From positions 62,001-126,000 of the forward strand of contig NZ_JBNAGF010000002.1 of assembly GCF_049801055.1 (NCBI RefSeq): a DNA stretch of 64,000 bases. Reading direction: 5' to 3'. Shown in pieces: positions 25,081-34,099 of this stretch (its first letter is position 1; every line of letters starts with the position of its first letter). Below the pieces are notes generated by a model. The model was not told the DNA's origin. It ran no database searches and was given only the letters and a program-made list of their open reading frames with translations. A program made the position numbers and the translations under genes. Source of the stretch: JBNAGF01 sp049801055. Lineage in GTDB: Bacteria; Pseudomonadota; Alphaproteobacteria; Rhodobacterales; Rhodobacteraceae.

Positions 25081-26463
25081 TCACATCGTTGATTCGCGAT
25101 GTTCGAATGCGGTGAACTCGACAAAGAACTTGGTTCCCTGACCCAGTTCGCTCTCGTAGTCGATGGTGCCGTTCAGGTGTTCCACGATTTCCTTGGAAAT
25201 GGACATGCCCAGACCTGTTCCGCCCACCTGTCGGCGGTCTGAGGAATCAAGCTGCGTGAACCGATCGAACACCTTGTCGCGCGCACCTTCCGGTATGCCG
25301 ACGCCATGGTCACGGATGGTGATCCTGACCTTGTCCCCAGCGCGTTGACAACCGACCTCAACAATCCCGCCTTCGTTGGAAAACTTGATGCCGTTTGAGA
25401 TAATGTTGGACATGACCTGCATCAGGCGCGCTTCGTCGCCCTCGATAAAGAGAGGATCCTCGTCCTCGATGCAATTCGTGACCGACACACCGTGAGTCTC
25501 GGCATAACCGCCGGAACAGGAAACAGCCTCGTCGATCAGGGTCTGCACATTCAACACTTCGATGCGATATGTCATTTCGCCGGACTCGATTTTCTGCAGG
25601 TCCAGAACGTCGTCGATCAGTTCTGACAAACGGGAGCTGTTCCTGCCAGCGAGCTGCACCAGGCTTTGCATCTGCTCGGGAATTTCACCCATGGCCCCGG
25701 AGTTGAGAAGGTCCAGAGAGCCCTTGATCGATGTCAGCGGCGTGCGGAGTTCGTGGGAAACCGTCGATACGAATTGGGATTTGGCTAAGTAGGCGGCCTT
25801 GGTGCGTTCATGTTCGTTTCGAAGGGTTTCAAGTTGAAGCAGGTTCTTGCGATAGAGATTCAGAAACACGATCGAACAGTCGATCAGAAAATACATGACG
25901 AAGACTACGGTAAAGAAATGCAGCCACAGGTCCGATGACAGGGGCGGGTTTTCGGCCCAAATGTCTTCCAGCACGATGATCATGAACGAGACGCCATACA
26001 TCACCAGCCGCAACACGAGGGCCATGACGATCTGGTGATTGTTCATGGCCGCAAACAGAGCAGCGGCGAACAGGAAAAACAGCGGGGTAAAATGGCCGCC
26101 TGCCTCCTGCTGAAGTGCGACGGTCACCGCATACATGCAAATTGCTGTCGCACTGACAAGCGTATTGACGAGGATACAGGTGAAGTAGAACAGGATCGCC
26201 CGGTGTTCGTCGTCGCGAAGTTCCGCCACACGTCGGGCCAGAAGCAGGTCCCAGAATTCGCAAAGCATGATGCAGCCGTAGAACAGCGAAGCCTTGAACG
26301 GGTCAAAGTAGAACGCGGTCAGAAGGGTGGCGGCCAGAAAGATCAGCTGGCGCTGCCACAACAGGCTCACGCTCATCAGCGTGTAGTCTTTCAGGTTCTG
26401 CAGCAGCCGGGCATTATTGACGAATGCAGTTTGACCCGGCTGTGACACCTCGGATAACGCCAT
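25081..26463 (-). CDS. Membrane-bound sensor histidine kinase
   Basis: This 460-residue kinase has about six hydrophobic segments in residues 30-205 that form an uncharacterised membrane sensor. A short coiled stretch is followed by a HisKA domain with phosphoacceptor His237 in TVSHELRTPLTSIKG. The ATPase domain shows the N box VMSNIISNGIKFSNEGG, the G1 box RDHGVGIP and the G2 box GTGLGMSIS. There is no periplasmic binding domain, so it may sense a lipophilic or membrane signal, such as the lactone that the adjacent synthase could make. The gap to the synthase gene is 277 bases, so separate promoters are likely. Confidence 0.93.
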   Translation of the reverse strand: MALSEVSQPGQTAFVNNARLLQNLKDYTLMSVSLLWQRQLIFLAATLLTAFYFDPFKASLFYGCIMLCEFWDLLLARRVAELRDDEHRAILFYFTCILVNTLVSATAICMYAVTVALQQEAGGHFTPLFFLFAAALFAAMNNHQIVMALVLRLVMYGVSFMIIVLEDIWAENPPLSSDLWLHFFTVVFVMYFLIDCSIVFLNLYRKNLLQLETLRNEHERTKAAYLAKSQFVSTVSHELRTPLTSIKGSLDLLNSGAMGEIPEQMQSLVQLAGRNSSRLSELIDDVLDLQKIESGEMTYRIEVLNVQTLIDEAVSCSGGYAETHGVSVTNCIEDEDPLFIEGDEARLMQVMSNIISNGIKFSNEGGIVEVGCQRAGDKVRITIRDHGVGIPEGARDKVFDRFTQLDSSDRRQVGGTGLGMSISKEIVEHLNGTIDYESELGQGTKFFVEFTAFEHRESTM

Positions 26464-26575
26464 GACCTGACCTGTTTCATTGCGGAACGGTTGCTAAGTG
26501 GCATGCCATTGGGGTGCCATTGGGTCCGCAATCTGGTCATTCTGGGGCAGGGTGGCTGGCTGCCCCTCAGCAACG

Positions 26576-27286
26576 CTACATGCCCGGGAGGATGTCTATT
26601 ATTGCGCGGCGGCCGAATGTCGTTCCTGGGCGCTCTCCCAGATCAAAGCTCAGTCCGAGCCCAAAAAACGCGTCATTGGCCTTGTTGTTGGATATCCGAG
26701 CATTGCCGGTGCCAAGCTCTCCGTAGAGGTTCACCCCGCTGCCAAGCGCAAAATCGGCTCCAATTGCAAGCCGTGTCAGATCTGAACCGGTCTTGTTGTC
26801 GAGGTAATCCACCTTGGCGTTGAGGCTCAGGCGGTTGTTTACATCGCTGCTGAGTTTGCCGCCGAGACCGGTCGCATAGGCCCCCTGTACGCGTCCACGG
26901 GACAGGTAGCCCTCCAGCGTTATGCCAGTGAAATCGTAAACACCTTCGATACCGAAGAAATTTCGGTCGATGGTGTTTTCGTCCTCGGTGCCCCAGAAGG
27001 CGCCGACCGCTCCGCCATAGTCGAAATGATAGATACCGTGCAGCGTGCCAGCGCGACCACTGGTGCCGCTTTGCCCGAACTTGTAGGTGCCTACATCAAG
27101 CTGGGCGGAAAACTCGGGGCCAATGCCAAGCTCGAAAGATCCGCGCAAAGCCTGCCGCGTTCCCTTTGAACTGCTGGTGAACTGATAGTGGGAAACATCC
27201 ACATTGGCGCCGCTCAATTCGTTGGAACTGCCAGCCTGAGGCATGAAACCAATGGCGAACACCGCCGCTACCGCACGGAAGTTCAT
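26576..27286 (-). CDS. Exported beta-barrel-like outer membrane protein, copy 1
   Basis: This 236-residue protein has a signal peptide (MNFRAVAAVFAIGFMPQAGS). The rest alternates polar and hydrophobic residues as in outer-membrane beta barrels and ends in FGRRAIIDILPGM. The ATG at 27286 follows AAAGGAG; a longer frame begins at 27322. It is clearly paralogous to the next gene upstream, which shares the pattern of GLDVGTYKFGQ-type strands, the FGIEGVYDFTG-like turn and the C-terminal FGRR motif. No known family name comes to mind. The function may be porin-like or structural. Confidence 0.75.
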   Translation of the reverse strand: MNFRAVAAVFAIGFMPQAGSSNELSGANVDVSHYQFTSSSKGTRQALRGSFELGIGPEFSAQLDVGTYKFGQSGTSGRAGTLHGIYHFDYGGAVGAFWGTEDENTIDRNFFGIEGVYDFTGITLEGYLSRGRVQGAYATGLGGKLSSDVNNRLSLNAKVDYLDNKTGSDLTRLAIGADFALGSGVNLYGELGTGNARISNNKANDAFFGLGLSFDLGERPGTTFGRRAIIDILPGM

Positions 27287-27439
27287 TTCTACTGCTCCTT
27301 TGGGTTTGGCGCATTGCTGCACCGGCGCTTTGCGCGCTCTGGTGTTCCGACGTCTAGCGGACGCGGTGAATCAGGTAAAGAGTGTGAATCCAAAGGGGTT
27401 TCCCCGGCGCAGATGCGCCGGAGAGGATAGGGTTCCGGA

Positions 27440-28156
27440 TCAGAGGCCGGGGATCTTGTCCAACAAGCCGCGGCGGCCAAAGGTGGTGCCACGCGCTGCG
27501 CCGAGATCATAGCGGAAGCCCAGAGCAATAAACGGCTCGTTTCCACTTACGCCGAATGCGCTGGCGCGGGCGCTGCCGATTTCGCCATAAAGTTTGGCGC
27601 CTTCTCCAAAGTTGTAGTCGGCACCGACACTCGCCCGCGAGAAATTGACGCCGGCCGGGGCGTCCACATAGTCGATCTGGGCGTTCAGGTTAAACTGATC
27701 CGACACCGCGCCTTCAACTTTGGCGCCGAGAAGTGTGCTGTTGGATCCAGCCTGCCCATCGTCCCGTGCGACATATGCCTCAAGACCGGCCTGCGGACCG
27801 ATCTCGAAACCACCTTCGATGCCATAAAACGTGGCGTCCGCTGAGTTGAGGCTGTCACGACCGAGAAACAGACCAACTGACGCCGAGTTGCTGACATGAA
27901 ATACGCCATGTAGGGTCGCCGTGGTTCCTGTTTCGCTGATCTGGCCGAAATTGTAGGCTGCAAGATCAAGTTGCAGGCCGAATACCCGGGAAAAGCCAAG
28001 CTCTCCGGAACCGGCCAGTTTCCAGCTCGATACGCTGGTGTCGTCGGTGAAGGCCGAGTATCCGATGTCTACATAGCCACCGGTAATCTCGGCGGCCTGA
28101 GCACTGGTTACGGCCAGACCAGCGGCGCATGCCGCGGCAAGCGTTACACGTTTCAA
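27440..28156 (-). CDS. Exported beta-barrel-like outer membrane protein, copy 2
   Basis: This 238-residue paralogue of the preceding entry has a signal peptide (TLAAACAAGLAVTSAQAAE), a strand-rich body (SFSRVFGLQLDLAAYNFGQI-like pattern, FYGIEGGFEIGP) and the ending FGRRGLLDKIPGL. The start is a TTG at 28156 preceded by AAAAGGAG, with the same spacing as in copy 1, so the leader region seems duplicated too. The gap between the two copies is 153 bases. The two genes probably arose by tandem duplication and may be expressed separately. Confidence 0.75.
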   Translation of the reverse strand: MKRVTLAAACAAGLAVTSAQAAEITGGYVDIGYSAFTDDTSVSSWKLAGSGELGFSRVFGLQLDLAAYNFGQISETGTTATLHGVFHVSNSASVGLFLGRDSLNSADATFYGIEGGFEIGPQAGLEAYVARDDGQAGSNSTLLGAKVEGAVSDQFNLNAQIDYVDAPAGVNFSRASVGADYNFGEGAKLYGEIGSARASAFGVSGNEPFIALGFRYDLGAARGTTFGRRGLLDKIPGL

Positions 28157-28632
28157 ATTGCTGCTCCTTTTGCCTGTTGCGCGTCATTTTGTGGCGCGCT
28201 GGTGCTGATGCACTCTAGCGTCATGGATAGGCGTGAAATCCGATTGGGAAAAGGGTGGTTGCTCGGGATGCGCACGATGTCGCTTGTGTGTTGCATGCGA
28301 TACACAACTCAGGTTTGTGGTGGGGCGGTGCCTGCCGGCACGTCTCTTCTTTCAACACGCACCTGATTTGGTCCGGGCATCTCACAGTTGATGGTGGTCG
28401 GCATGCGAAACACTGTGCAGCCTTTGGAGGCAATCCGGTTTCTTGCGGAGATTTGTTTCCCATACCGGCGGAAAATTGTTGAAATGCCGTCACGATCTGC
28501 CGGTAAGCAAAATAGGTTGCGCATTCGAAAACGAAATCTTGATATGGTATTTTACTTGCCCCATACCGCTTTGGGTGAATGGTAGGGCAAGTGCTCATTT
28601 TGTGTCTTAAAGCAGTTTAGAAGTGTTTTCAT
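28157..28632. other. Divergent intergenic region, no gene supported
   Basis: This 476-base region separates the minus-strand barrel genes from the plus-strand epimerase. It holds short frames on both strands without recognisable domains and is AT-richer near 28500-28620, where the epimerase promoter probably lies. Confidence 0.5.
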
Positions 28633-29664
28633 ATGAACAGCAGTGATCGAACCAAATTGCCCCGCAACGAAGCCAAGCAGGTTGTTACCGGCGGGTTTGG
28701 GATGCTGGGGTCGAACCTCGTCAGTAAGATGGCCGGGGACGGGTATCAGGTTGTCGTCATCGACAATGATTTCAGAGGCATGAAAAAACATGCTTTGGCA
28801 TTGTGGGACGAACACGGCGTGACGGACCGTATCCGTCTGATCGAGGCCGATATTCGCGAAGTGGCGATGACCCCGGATCAGCATCCGGATCTCGACGGGG
28901 CGGGATGCTTGATCCACCTGGCGGATGTGGTGGCAGGTATCGGCTACGTTTTTGGTAACCAATACAAGATCCTGCACGAGAACATCGAAATCGATAGGGC
29001 TGCGTTCGAACTAGCTTCGGCTTTACAGGTCTCAAAGCTGATCTATGCTTCGACGGCCTGCGCCTTTAACCAGACCAAGCAGCGGTCGCTGGACTCGCGT
29101 ATTTCGATCAAGTCGGATCTCTATCCGGCCTATCCCGAAAGCACCTATGGCTGGGCCAAGACGGTTGGGGACATTTCGCTGGAAAACCTCGCTCCGGATC
29201 TGGGTATCGCCAAGACGACCATCTTTTTTCACAACCTTATCGGCACGCCATGTGATTTCTGGTCTGAGAAGTCGCAGTTTCTGCCGGCGATTTCAAAGCG
29301 CGCAGTTGATGTATTGCAAGAGGAGAGCCCCTCGCTCACCGTTTGGGGGTCGGGAAAGCAGGGCCGGGCCTTGGTGCCGGTTCCATTGGCCGTTGCCGCA
29401 ATCGAACACGCTGTCAGGAATCCGTCCCGTTATTACCACGTGGGGCCGGAATTCTGCACCTCTGTTCTGGAGGTTGCCCAGTTGGTGACGCGCAACCTTG
29501 GCCGGGACTACTTGATCGAATTCGATACGACAAAGCCCGAAGGCGATATCGGACGCTCAGTTGATCCGGACGAAGAATGCAAGGTGCCGGGGATGGAAAT
29601 CTCGCAACAGGATGTAGAAGCGGCCATCGGAGAAACCGTGAAATGGATCTCCGACCGGAGCTGA
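28633..29664 (+). CDS. NAD-dependent epimerase/dehydratase (extended SDR)
   Basis: This 343-residue extended short-chain dehydrogenase has an N-terminal dinucleotide motif, TGGFGMLGSNL, and an acidic residue at the end of strand two in VVIDNDFRG. The catalytic Tyr-Lys pair is in STYGWAKTVGD, preceded by a conserved YASTACAF stretch. Such enzymes epimerise or dehydrate nucleotide sugars for surface polysaccharides. No sugar-related neighbours are close, so its substrate is unknown. The gene is monocistronic and convergent with the alcohol dehydrogenase gene, with a shared hairpin between them. Confidence 0.9.
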   Translation: MNSSDRTKLPRNEAKQVVTGGFGMLGSNLVSKMAGDGYQVVVIDNDFRGMKKHALALWDEHGVTDRIRLIEADIREVAMTPDQHPDLDGAGCLIHLADVVAGIGYVFGNQYKILHENIEIDRAAFELASALQVSKLIYASTACAFNQTKQRSLDSRISIKSDLYPAYPESTYGWAKTVGDISLENLAPDLGIAKTTIFFHNLIGTPCDFWSEKSQFLPAISKRAVDVLQEESPSLTVWGSGKQGRALVPVPLAVAAIEHAVRNPSRYYHVGPEFCTSVLEVAQLVTRNLGRDYLIEFDTTKPEGDIGRSVDPDEECKVPGMEISQQDVEAAIGETVKWISDRS

Positions 29665-29723
29665 TCGATTTTCTGGCGCACGCGCCCCAATCGGAATTAT
29701 CCAAGCAAAGGTGACGGTGTTGC

Positions 29724-29750
29724 GGCGGGCGATCTGTGCCCGCCCCGTTT
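29724..29750. terminator. Hairpin between the convergent epimerase and alcohol dehydrogenase genes
   Basis: GGCGGGC, a loop of 7 bases and GCCCGCC form a 7-bp stem, followed by CCGTTTTCC on the plus strand. It could terminate the epimerase transcript and perhaps the opposite one. Confidence 0.55.
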
Positions 29751-29752
29751 TC

Positions 29753-30907
29753 CTACAGCAACTTCTCGAACAGGGCGCGTGTGTTTTCGGTAGTCATCTC
29801 CACCGGATTTCCCCCCGTCGAAGGGTCGTTCAGAGCATCGCGGACCAGTATGTCTAGGTCAGGATCTGTTACGCCAAGTTCGGAAAGAGTTCTGGGAATG
29901 CCAAGCGCTGCATTCAGTTCGTCCACGTAAGCAGCAAACCCGTCGAATCCACCCTGAATGCCAAGATAGTCGGCGGCCTGAGACAAAACCTTTTCTGCTT
30001 TTGGTCGGTTGAACTGCAAAACGGCGGGCATGCACACGGCGTTTGTGGTTCCGTGGTGGGTATGATGATGGGCTCCAATCGGATGAGACAGGGCGTGAAT
30101 TGCACCGAGCCCCTTCTGAAACGCTGTCGCCCCCATTGCTGCCGCGCTCATCATGTGCGCCCGGGCCTCGAGATCTGCACCATCGGCATAGGCGCGCGGC
30201 AGGTTGTCCTTGACCAGACGCATTCCCTCCAGAGCCATCCCTTGGCTCATCGGGTGATAGTGCGGCGAGCAGAATGCTTCGACACAATGGGCGAACGCAT
30301 CAAGACCGGTGCCTGCAGTGATGAATTTCGGCATGCCCACGGTCAGTTCCGGATCGCAAATGACCTGAACAGGCAGCATCTTTGGGTGAAAGATGATTTT
30401 TTTCTCGTGGGTTTCCGAATTCGTAATGACACCCGCGCGTCCGACTTCGGAACCGGTTCCAGCGGTGGTGGGCACTGCGACGATCGGATGAATGCCTTCG
30501 GGGTCGGCACGGGTCCACCAATCGCCGATATCCTCGAAATCCCACAGCGGGCGTGACTGGCCAGCCATGAAAGCAAGCGTCTTGCCAAGATCCAGGCCCG
30601 AGCCGCCGCCAAAGGCCACAACGCCGTCATAGCCGCCTTCGCGATACTGCTTCAGCCCGGCATCGACATTCTGGTCGGTTGGGTTTGGGTCCACATCCGA
30701 GAACATTGCCCGGCCAAGACCTCCTTGCTCAAGAAGATCGAGCGTTCGGCGGGTGATGTCCATATCTGCAAGCCCCTTGTCGGTGACCAGCAGCGGCCGC
30801 GTGATGCCTGCGGCTGTGCAGGCTTCGGCGATTTCAGAGATCCGGCCGGCACCAAAACGGATGGCGGTAGGATACGACCAGTTTCCGGTCAGGTTCAGTG
30901 CAGTCAT
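29753..30907 (-). CDS. Iron-containing alcohol dehydrogenase
   Basis: This 384-residue member of the group III metal-dependent alcohol dehydrogenases shows the cofactor-binding VVAFGGGSGLDLGKTLAFM and the metal-binding histidines in GAIHALSHPIGAHHHTHHG. It would interconvert an alcohol and an aldehyde with NAD(P). The start lies 6 bases after the stop of the aldehyde dehydrogenase gene upstream, so it is the last gene of an operon with that gene, the SnoaL-like gene, the glutamine-synthetase-like gene and possibly the phosphate symporter. The substrate is unknown. Confidence 0.94.
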   Translation of the reverse strand: MTALNLTGNWSYPTAIRFGAGRISEIAEACTAAGITRPLLVTDKGLADMDITRRTLDLLEQGGLGRAMFSDVDPNPTDQNVDAGLKQYREGGYDGVVAFGGGSGLDLGKTLAFMAGQSRPLWDFEDIGDWWTRADPEGIHPIVAVPTTAGTGSEVGRAGVITNSETHEKKIIFHPKMLPVQVICDPELTVGMPKFITAGTGLDAFAHCVEAFCSPHYHPMSQGMALEGMRLVKDNLPRAYADGADLEARAHMMSAAAMGATAFQKGLGAIHALSHPIGAHHHTHHGTTNAVCMPAVLQFNRPKAEKVLSQAADYLGIQGGFDGFAAYVDELNAALGIPRTLSELGVTDPDLDILVRDALNDPSTGGNPVEMTTENTRALFEKLL

Positions 30908-30913
30908 CGGGAC

Positions 30914-32302
30914 TTATGCCTTCTTCAGATGATAGGATTTGGGTCGGGTGAGCGCGTGGAAACCCAGCACGGAAAGTCCGGCGCCTCGCCCGGTATCCTT
31001 GCAGCCGGTCCAGCACAGCGCGGGATCCAGATAGTCGCATCGGTTCATGAAAACCGTGCCGGTTTCGAGCCGGCGTCCGATTTCGTTTGCCGCGTCCGTG
31101 TCCTGTGTCCAGATTGAAGCGGTCAGGCCGAACTGGCAGTCATTCATCAACGCGATCGCCTCTTCGTCGTCCCGGACCGGCATGATGCCGACAACCGGAC
31201 CAAAACTCTCCTCCCGCATGACATCCATATCATGGGTCACGTTGGTCAGGATCTGGGGGGTCAGGTAAGCCTCGCCGTCATCCTGCGCACACCGTTCAAT
31301 ATGGGCCGTCGCGCCCTTGGCCACAGCATCCTCGATGTGATCGCGCACGGTTCGCGCAAACCGAACGTGGGCCATTGGCCCCAGCGTGGTTTCCGGGTCG
31401 AGGGGATTACCCAGCTTGTATCCCCTGACCAAAGCAACGGCTTTCTCCACGAATTCGTTAAACAGGCTGCCGTGCACATAGATCCGTTCGATGCCGCAGC
31501 AGCATTGGCCTGAATTGAACATTGCCCCGTCGATCAGCGTTTCAACGGCTGCATCCAGTTCGGCATCTTCGCGCACATATCCCGGGTCCTTTCCGCCAAG
31601 CTCGGTGGAAACAGGAATGAAGGTGCCGGCCGCAGCACGCTCAAGGGCCTGTCCGCCTCTGACCGAACCGGTGAAATTCACGAAATCCACATGGCGTCCT
31701 GAGATCAGAGCAGATGTGGTGTCGTGGTCCAGAACGATGTTCTGAAATACCTCGACCGGAACACCAACGGTATGAAAGGCTTCGGCCATTCGCTCGCCGA
31801 CCTGAAGCGTCTGAGCGGCATGTTTGAGAAGAACGGTGTTGCCCGCGATCAGGGCAGGGGCCACGGTGTTGATCGCTGTCATATAGGGGTAATTCCACGG
31901 CGCGACCGCCAACACCAGCCCATGTGGTTCACGCTCGATTTTTCGAAGGAAAGCATCGCTGTCTTCGATCACGATGGGTGCCAGCGCAGTTTCGGCTATT
32001 CCGGCCATGTAGGTGGCTCGTTCTTCCAACCCTCCGAATTCGCCGCCGTAGCGAACCGGCCGCCCCATCTGGTGGGCAAGCTCGATTGCCATCCTCTCTG
32101 TTGTCTTGCCGATCTCAGCAACCCCTGCCTGCACCAGAGCGATACGCTCCTCTAGCGGCCGCGCTGCCCAGTGTTTTTGCGCCGCCCGACCATTTTTTGC
32201 CGCCGCGATTGCGGCATCTGGCGGTGCAACCGGGCGTTCAAGGTAAATCGATCCATCGATCGGAGAGATGCATTTGACCGTCTGTATCATGGCATTTTCC
32301 AT
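30914..32302 (-). CDS. Aldehyde dehydrogenase family protein
   Basis: This 462-residue NAD(P)-dependent aldehyde dehydrogenase oxidises an aldehyde to a carboxylate. The general-base glutamate lies in STELGGKDPGY, and the catalytic cysteine lies in FNSGQCCCGIERIYVH. The cofactor-binding region around VAPWNYPYMTAINTVAPALI is also clear. The ATG at 32302 follows AAGGCGG and lies one base past the SnoaL stop, so the genes are coupled. It may oxidise the aldehyde produced after gamma-glutamylation of an amine, as PuuC does; this comes from the neighbouring glutamine-synthetase-like gene. Confidence 0.94.
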   Translation of the reverse strand: MENAMIQTVKCISPIDGSIYLERPVAPPDAAIAAAKNGRAAQKHWAARPLEERIALVQAGVAEIGKTTERMAIELAHQMGRPVRYGGEFGGLEERATYMAGIAETALAPIVIEDSDAFLRKIEREPHGLVLAVAPWNYPYMTAINTVAPALIAGNTVLLKHAAQTLQVGERMAEAFHTVGVPVEVFQNIVLDHDTTSALISGRHVDFVNFTGSVRGGQALERAAAGTFIPVSTELGGKDPGYVREDAELDAAVETLIDGAMFNSGQCCCGIERIYVHGSLFNEFVEKAVALVRGYKLGNPLDPETTLGPMAHVRFARTVRDHIEDAVAKGATAHIERCAQDDGEAYLTPQILTNVTHDMDVMREESFGPVVGIMPVRDDEEAIALMNDCQFGLTASIWTQDTDAANEIGRRLETGTVFMNRCDYLDPALCWTGCKDTGRGAGLSVLGFHALTRPKSYHLKKA

Positions 32303-32303
32303 A

Positions 32304-32699
32304 TCAGCCGCCTTGTTCTTCGAAATCCGGGTTGAGACTGCTGTGCAGGATCTCCCAACCGTCTGCTGTCCGGACCAGTACGCTCAGGTTTGTGCCGGCT
32401 TCCTGTCTCGGTGGTATACCGTTTCCGGCGGGGAGATCGGCCGAGTAGCGCAGCAGCGCGTATCCAAGACGCCCTTCTGCAGCAGCCGAGAGCACGTCCA
32501 TCGTCTTGTTTTCTTCTCCCTCCAGAAACCACTCCACATGCGCGTCCCGGATCGCGTTCCGGCCGCGCACCGGGGGGCCGAACGGGGAATCGATCCGGCC
32601 GTCTGGGTGATACACCGCGGCGCACCCATCGGCATCACCGGCGGCATAGCTGGAGAGATACCGTTCTAGCAGCGATTGCAGTTCCGTTTGAAAGGACAT
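32304..32699 (-). CDS. SnoaL-like/NTF2-fold (DUF4440-type) protein
   Basis: This 131-residue protein has the cone-shaped NTF2 pattern: an N-terminal helix (LQSLLERYLSSYAAGDADGC), then AAVYHPDGRIDSPFGPPVRG with conserved tryptophan/phenylalanine strands, and later YSADLPAGNGI and NLSVLVRTADGWEILHSS. Such proteins may be enzymes or binding subunits. It lies between the glutamine-synthetase-like and aldehyde dehydrogenase genes with gaps of only 1-3 bases, so it is probably a pathway partner, perhaps hydrating or isomerising an intermediate. The exact role is unknown. Confidence 0.8.
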   Translation of the reverse strand: MSFQTELQSLLERYLSSYAAGDADGCAAVYHPDGRIDSPFGPPVRGRNAIRDAHVEWFLEGEENKTMDVLSAAAEGRLGYALLRYSADLPAGNGIPPRQEAGTNLSVLVRTADGWEILHSSLNPDFEEQGG

Positions 32700-32702
32700 G
32701 GA

Positions 32703-34073
32703 TCAAGCCTTTTCAAAACCGCGGGCAATTTCCCAGTCGGTGACCACCCGATCAAACTCTTCCTGCTCCCATTCGGCACAGCGGGTGTAGTGATCGACGA
32801 CCCAGTCACCCATTGCATCGCGCAGCATGGCAGACCCTCTTAGCGTCTCTACGGCATCCCGGAGCGTCCTTGGGATCTCTCCCGCGTCGGCATTTTCATA
32901 AAGATCCCCTGCGGTTGGAGGTGTCAGTTGAAGTTTGTCTTCGACCCCTTTCATGCCCGCGGCGATCAGTGCGGCCTGGGCCAGATAGGGGTTGATGTCC
33001 GAACCGCCGATCCGGCATTCCATCCGCACCGCCTTGGTGCCTTCGCCGCAAAGACGGAACCCGGCAGTGCGGTTATCCACCGACCAGACGGTTTTGGTGG
33101 GCGCAAAGGTGCCTTTCATGAACCGTTTGTAGCTGTTGACGTAGGGCGCAAGGAAGAACGTGTAATCCGGCGCATACTTGATCATACCGGCGCAGAACTG
33201 GCGACCAAGTTCGCTGAGCCCATGCGCCGCGTCTCCGTCAAAGAATGCCGCCTCCTCGCCGCGCCAGAGCGACAGGTGCACATGGCTGGCCGAGCCGACC
33301 CGATCGTGATGCCATTTCGGCAGAAAGGATGCCGCGTGGCCTTGCTGATGCGCGATCTCTTTGGTGGCATGTTTGGCGATGGTGTGGTGATCGGCACAGG
33401 CCAGTGCGTCGGAGTATCGAATGTTGAGCTCTTCCTGCCCGGCTTCGGCCTCGCCCTTGGTGTTCTCGACCGGGATCCCGGCGGCAAAGAGGTGATTGCG
33501 CAGGGGGCGCATCACGTGCTCTTCCTTCGTGGTCTGCAGGATATGGTAATCCTCGTTGTAACCACTGATCGGGGTCAGATCGCGAAACCCACCTGTGCGG
33601 ATCTGGTCAAAGCTCTGTTCAAAGAGGAAGAACTCCAGTTCGGTCGCCATCATCGGGGTCAGACCCAGCGCCTCGGCGCGGGCGATCTGCGCCTTCAGAA
33701 CCTCGCGCGGGGAATGCGGCACCGGCGCGTGGGTGTGGTGATCGAGGATGTCGCAGAGCACCATCACCGTGCCTTCGAGCCACGGCATCGGGCGCAGCGT
33801 GCTCAGGTCGGGTTTCATCACGTAATCGCCATAGCCCGCTTCCCACGAGGTCGCCCGATAGCCATCCGGTGTCGCCATCTCCAGATCGGTGGCCAGCAGG
33901 TAGTTGCAGCAATGGGTTTCCTCATGCGCGCTGTCGAGGAAGTTCTGCGCGTGGAACCGTTTGCCCATGAGGCGGCCCTGCATGTCCACCAGGCACACCA
34001 GAACCGTGTCGATTTCGCCGCTAGAGACCTTGCTGCGCAGTTCTTCCAGCGGGGGATTGTCACTCATTGCCAT
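32703..34073 (-). CDS. Glutamine synthetase family protein (gamma-glutamyl ligase)
   Basis: This 456-residue member of the glutamine synthetase superfamily probably joins glutamate to an amine instead of ammonia, like gamma-glutamylputrescine synthetase. Metal and ATP-site stretches are visible: MMATELEFFLFEQ with the catalytic glutamates, KGEAEAGQEELNIRYSDAL, FLPKWHHDRVGSASHVHLSL, and later NRTAGFRLCGEGTKAVRMEC. The length fits this subgroup. The start may be at 34073 or at the ATG six bases further on. It is in an operon with SnoaL-like, aldehyde and alcohol dehydrogenase genes, a layout known from polyamine and amine breakdown. The actual amine is unknown. Confidence 0.92.
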   Translation of the reverse strand: MAMSDNPPLEELRSKVSSGEIDTVLVCLVDMQGRLMGKRFHAQNFLDSAHEETHCCNYLLATDLEMATPDGYRATSWEAGYGDYVMKPDLSTLRPMPWLEGTVMVLCDILDHHTHAPVPHSPREVLKAQIARAEALGLTPMMATELEFFLFEQSFDQIRTGGFRDLTPISGYNEDYHILQTTKEEHVMRPLRNHLFAAGIPVENTKGEAEAGQEELNIRYSDALACADHHTIAKHATKEIAHQQGHAASFLPKWHHDRVGSASHVHLSLWRGEEAAFFDGDAAHGLSELGRQFCAGMIKYAPDYTFFLAPYVNSYKRFMKGTFAPTKTVWSVDNRTAGFRLCGEGTKAVRMECRIGGSDINPYLAQAALIAAGMKGVEDKLQLTPPTAGDLYENADAGEIPRTLRDAVETLRGSAMLRDAMGDWVVDHYTRCAEWEQEEFDRVVTDWEIARGFEKA

Positions 34074-34099
34074 ACTTCTGTCTTCCTGTACGCGCAGGT

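Noticed and set aside
28221..28598. A 125-codon minus-strand frame in the divergent gap
   Set aside because: No domain, no ribosome site, and cysteine-rich composition unlike real genes here.
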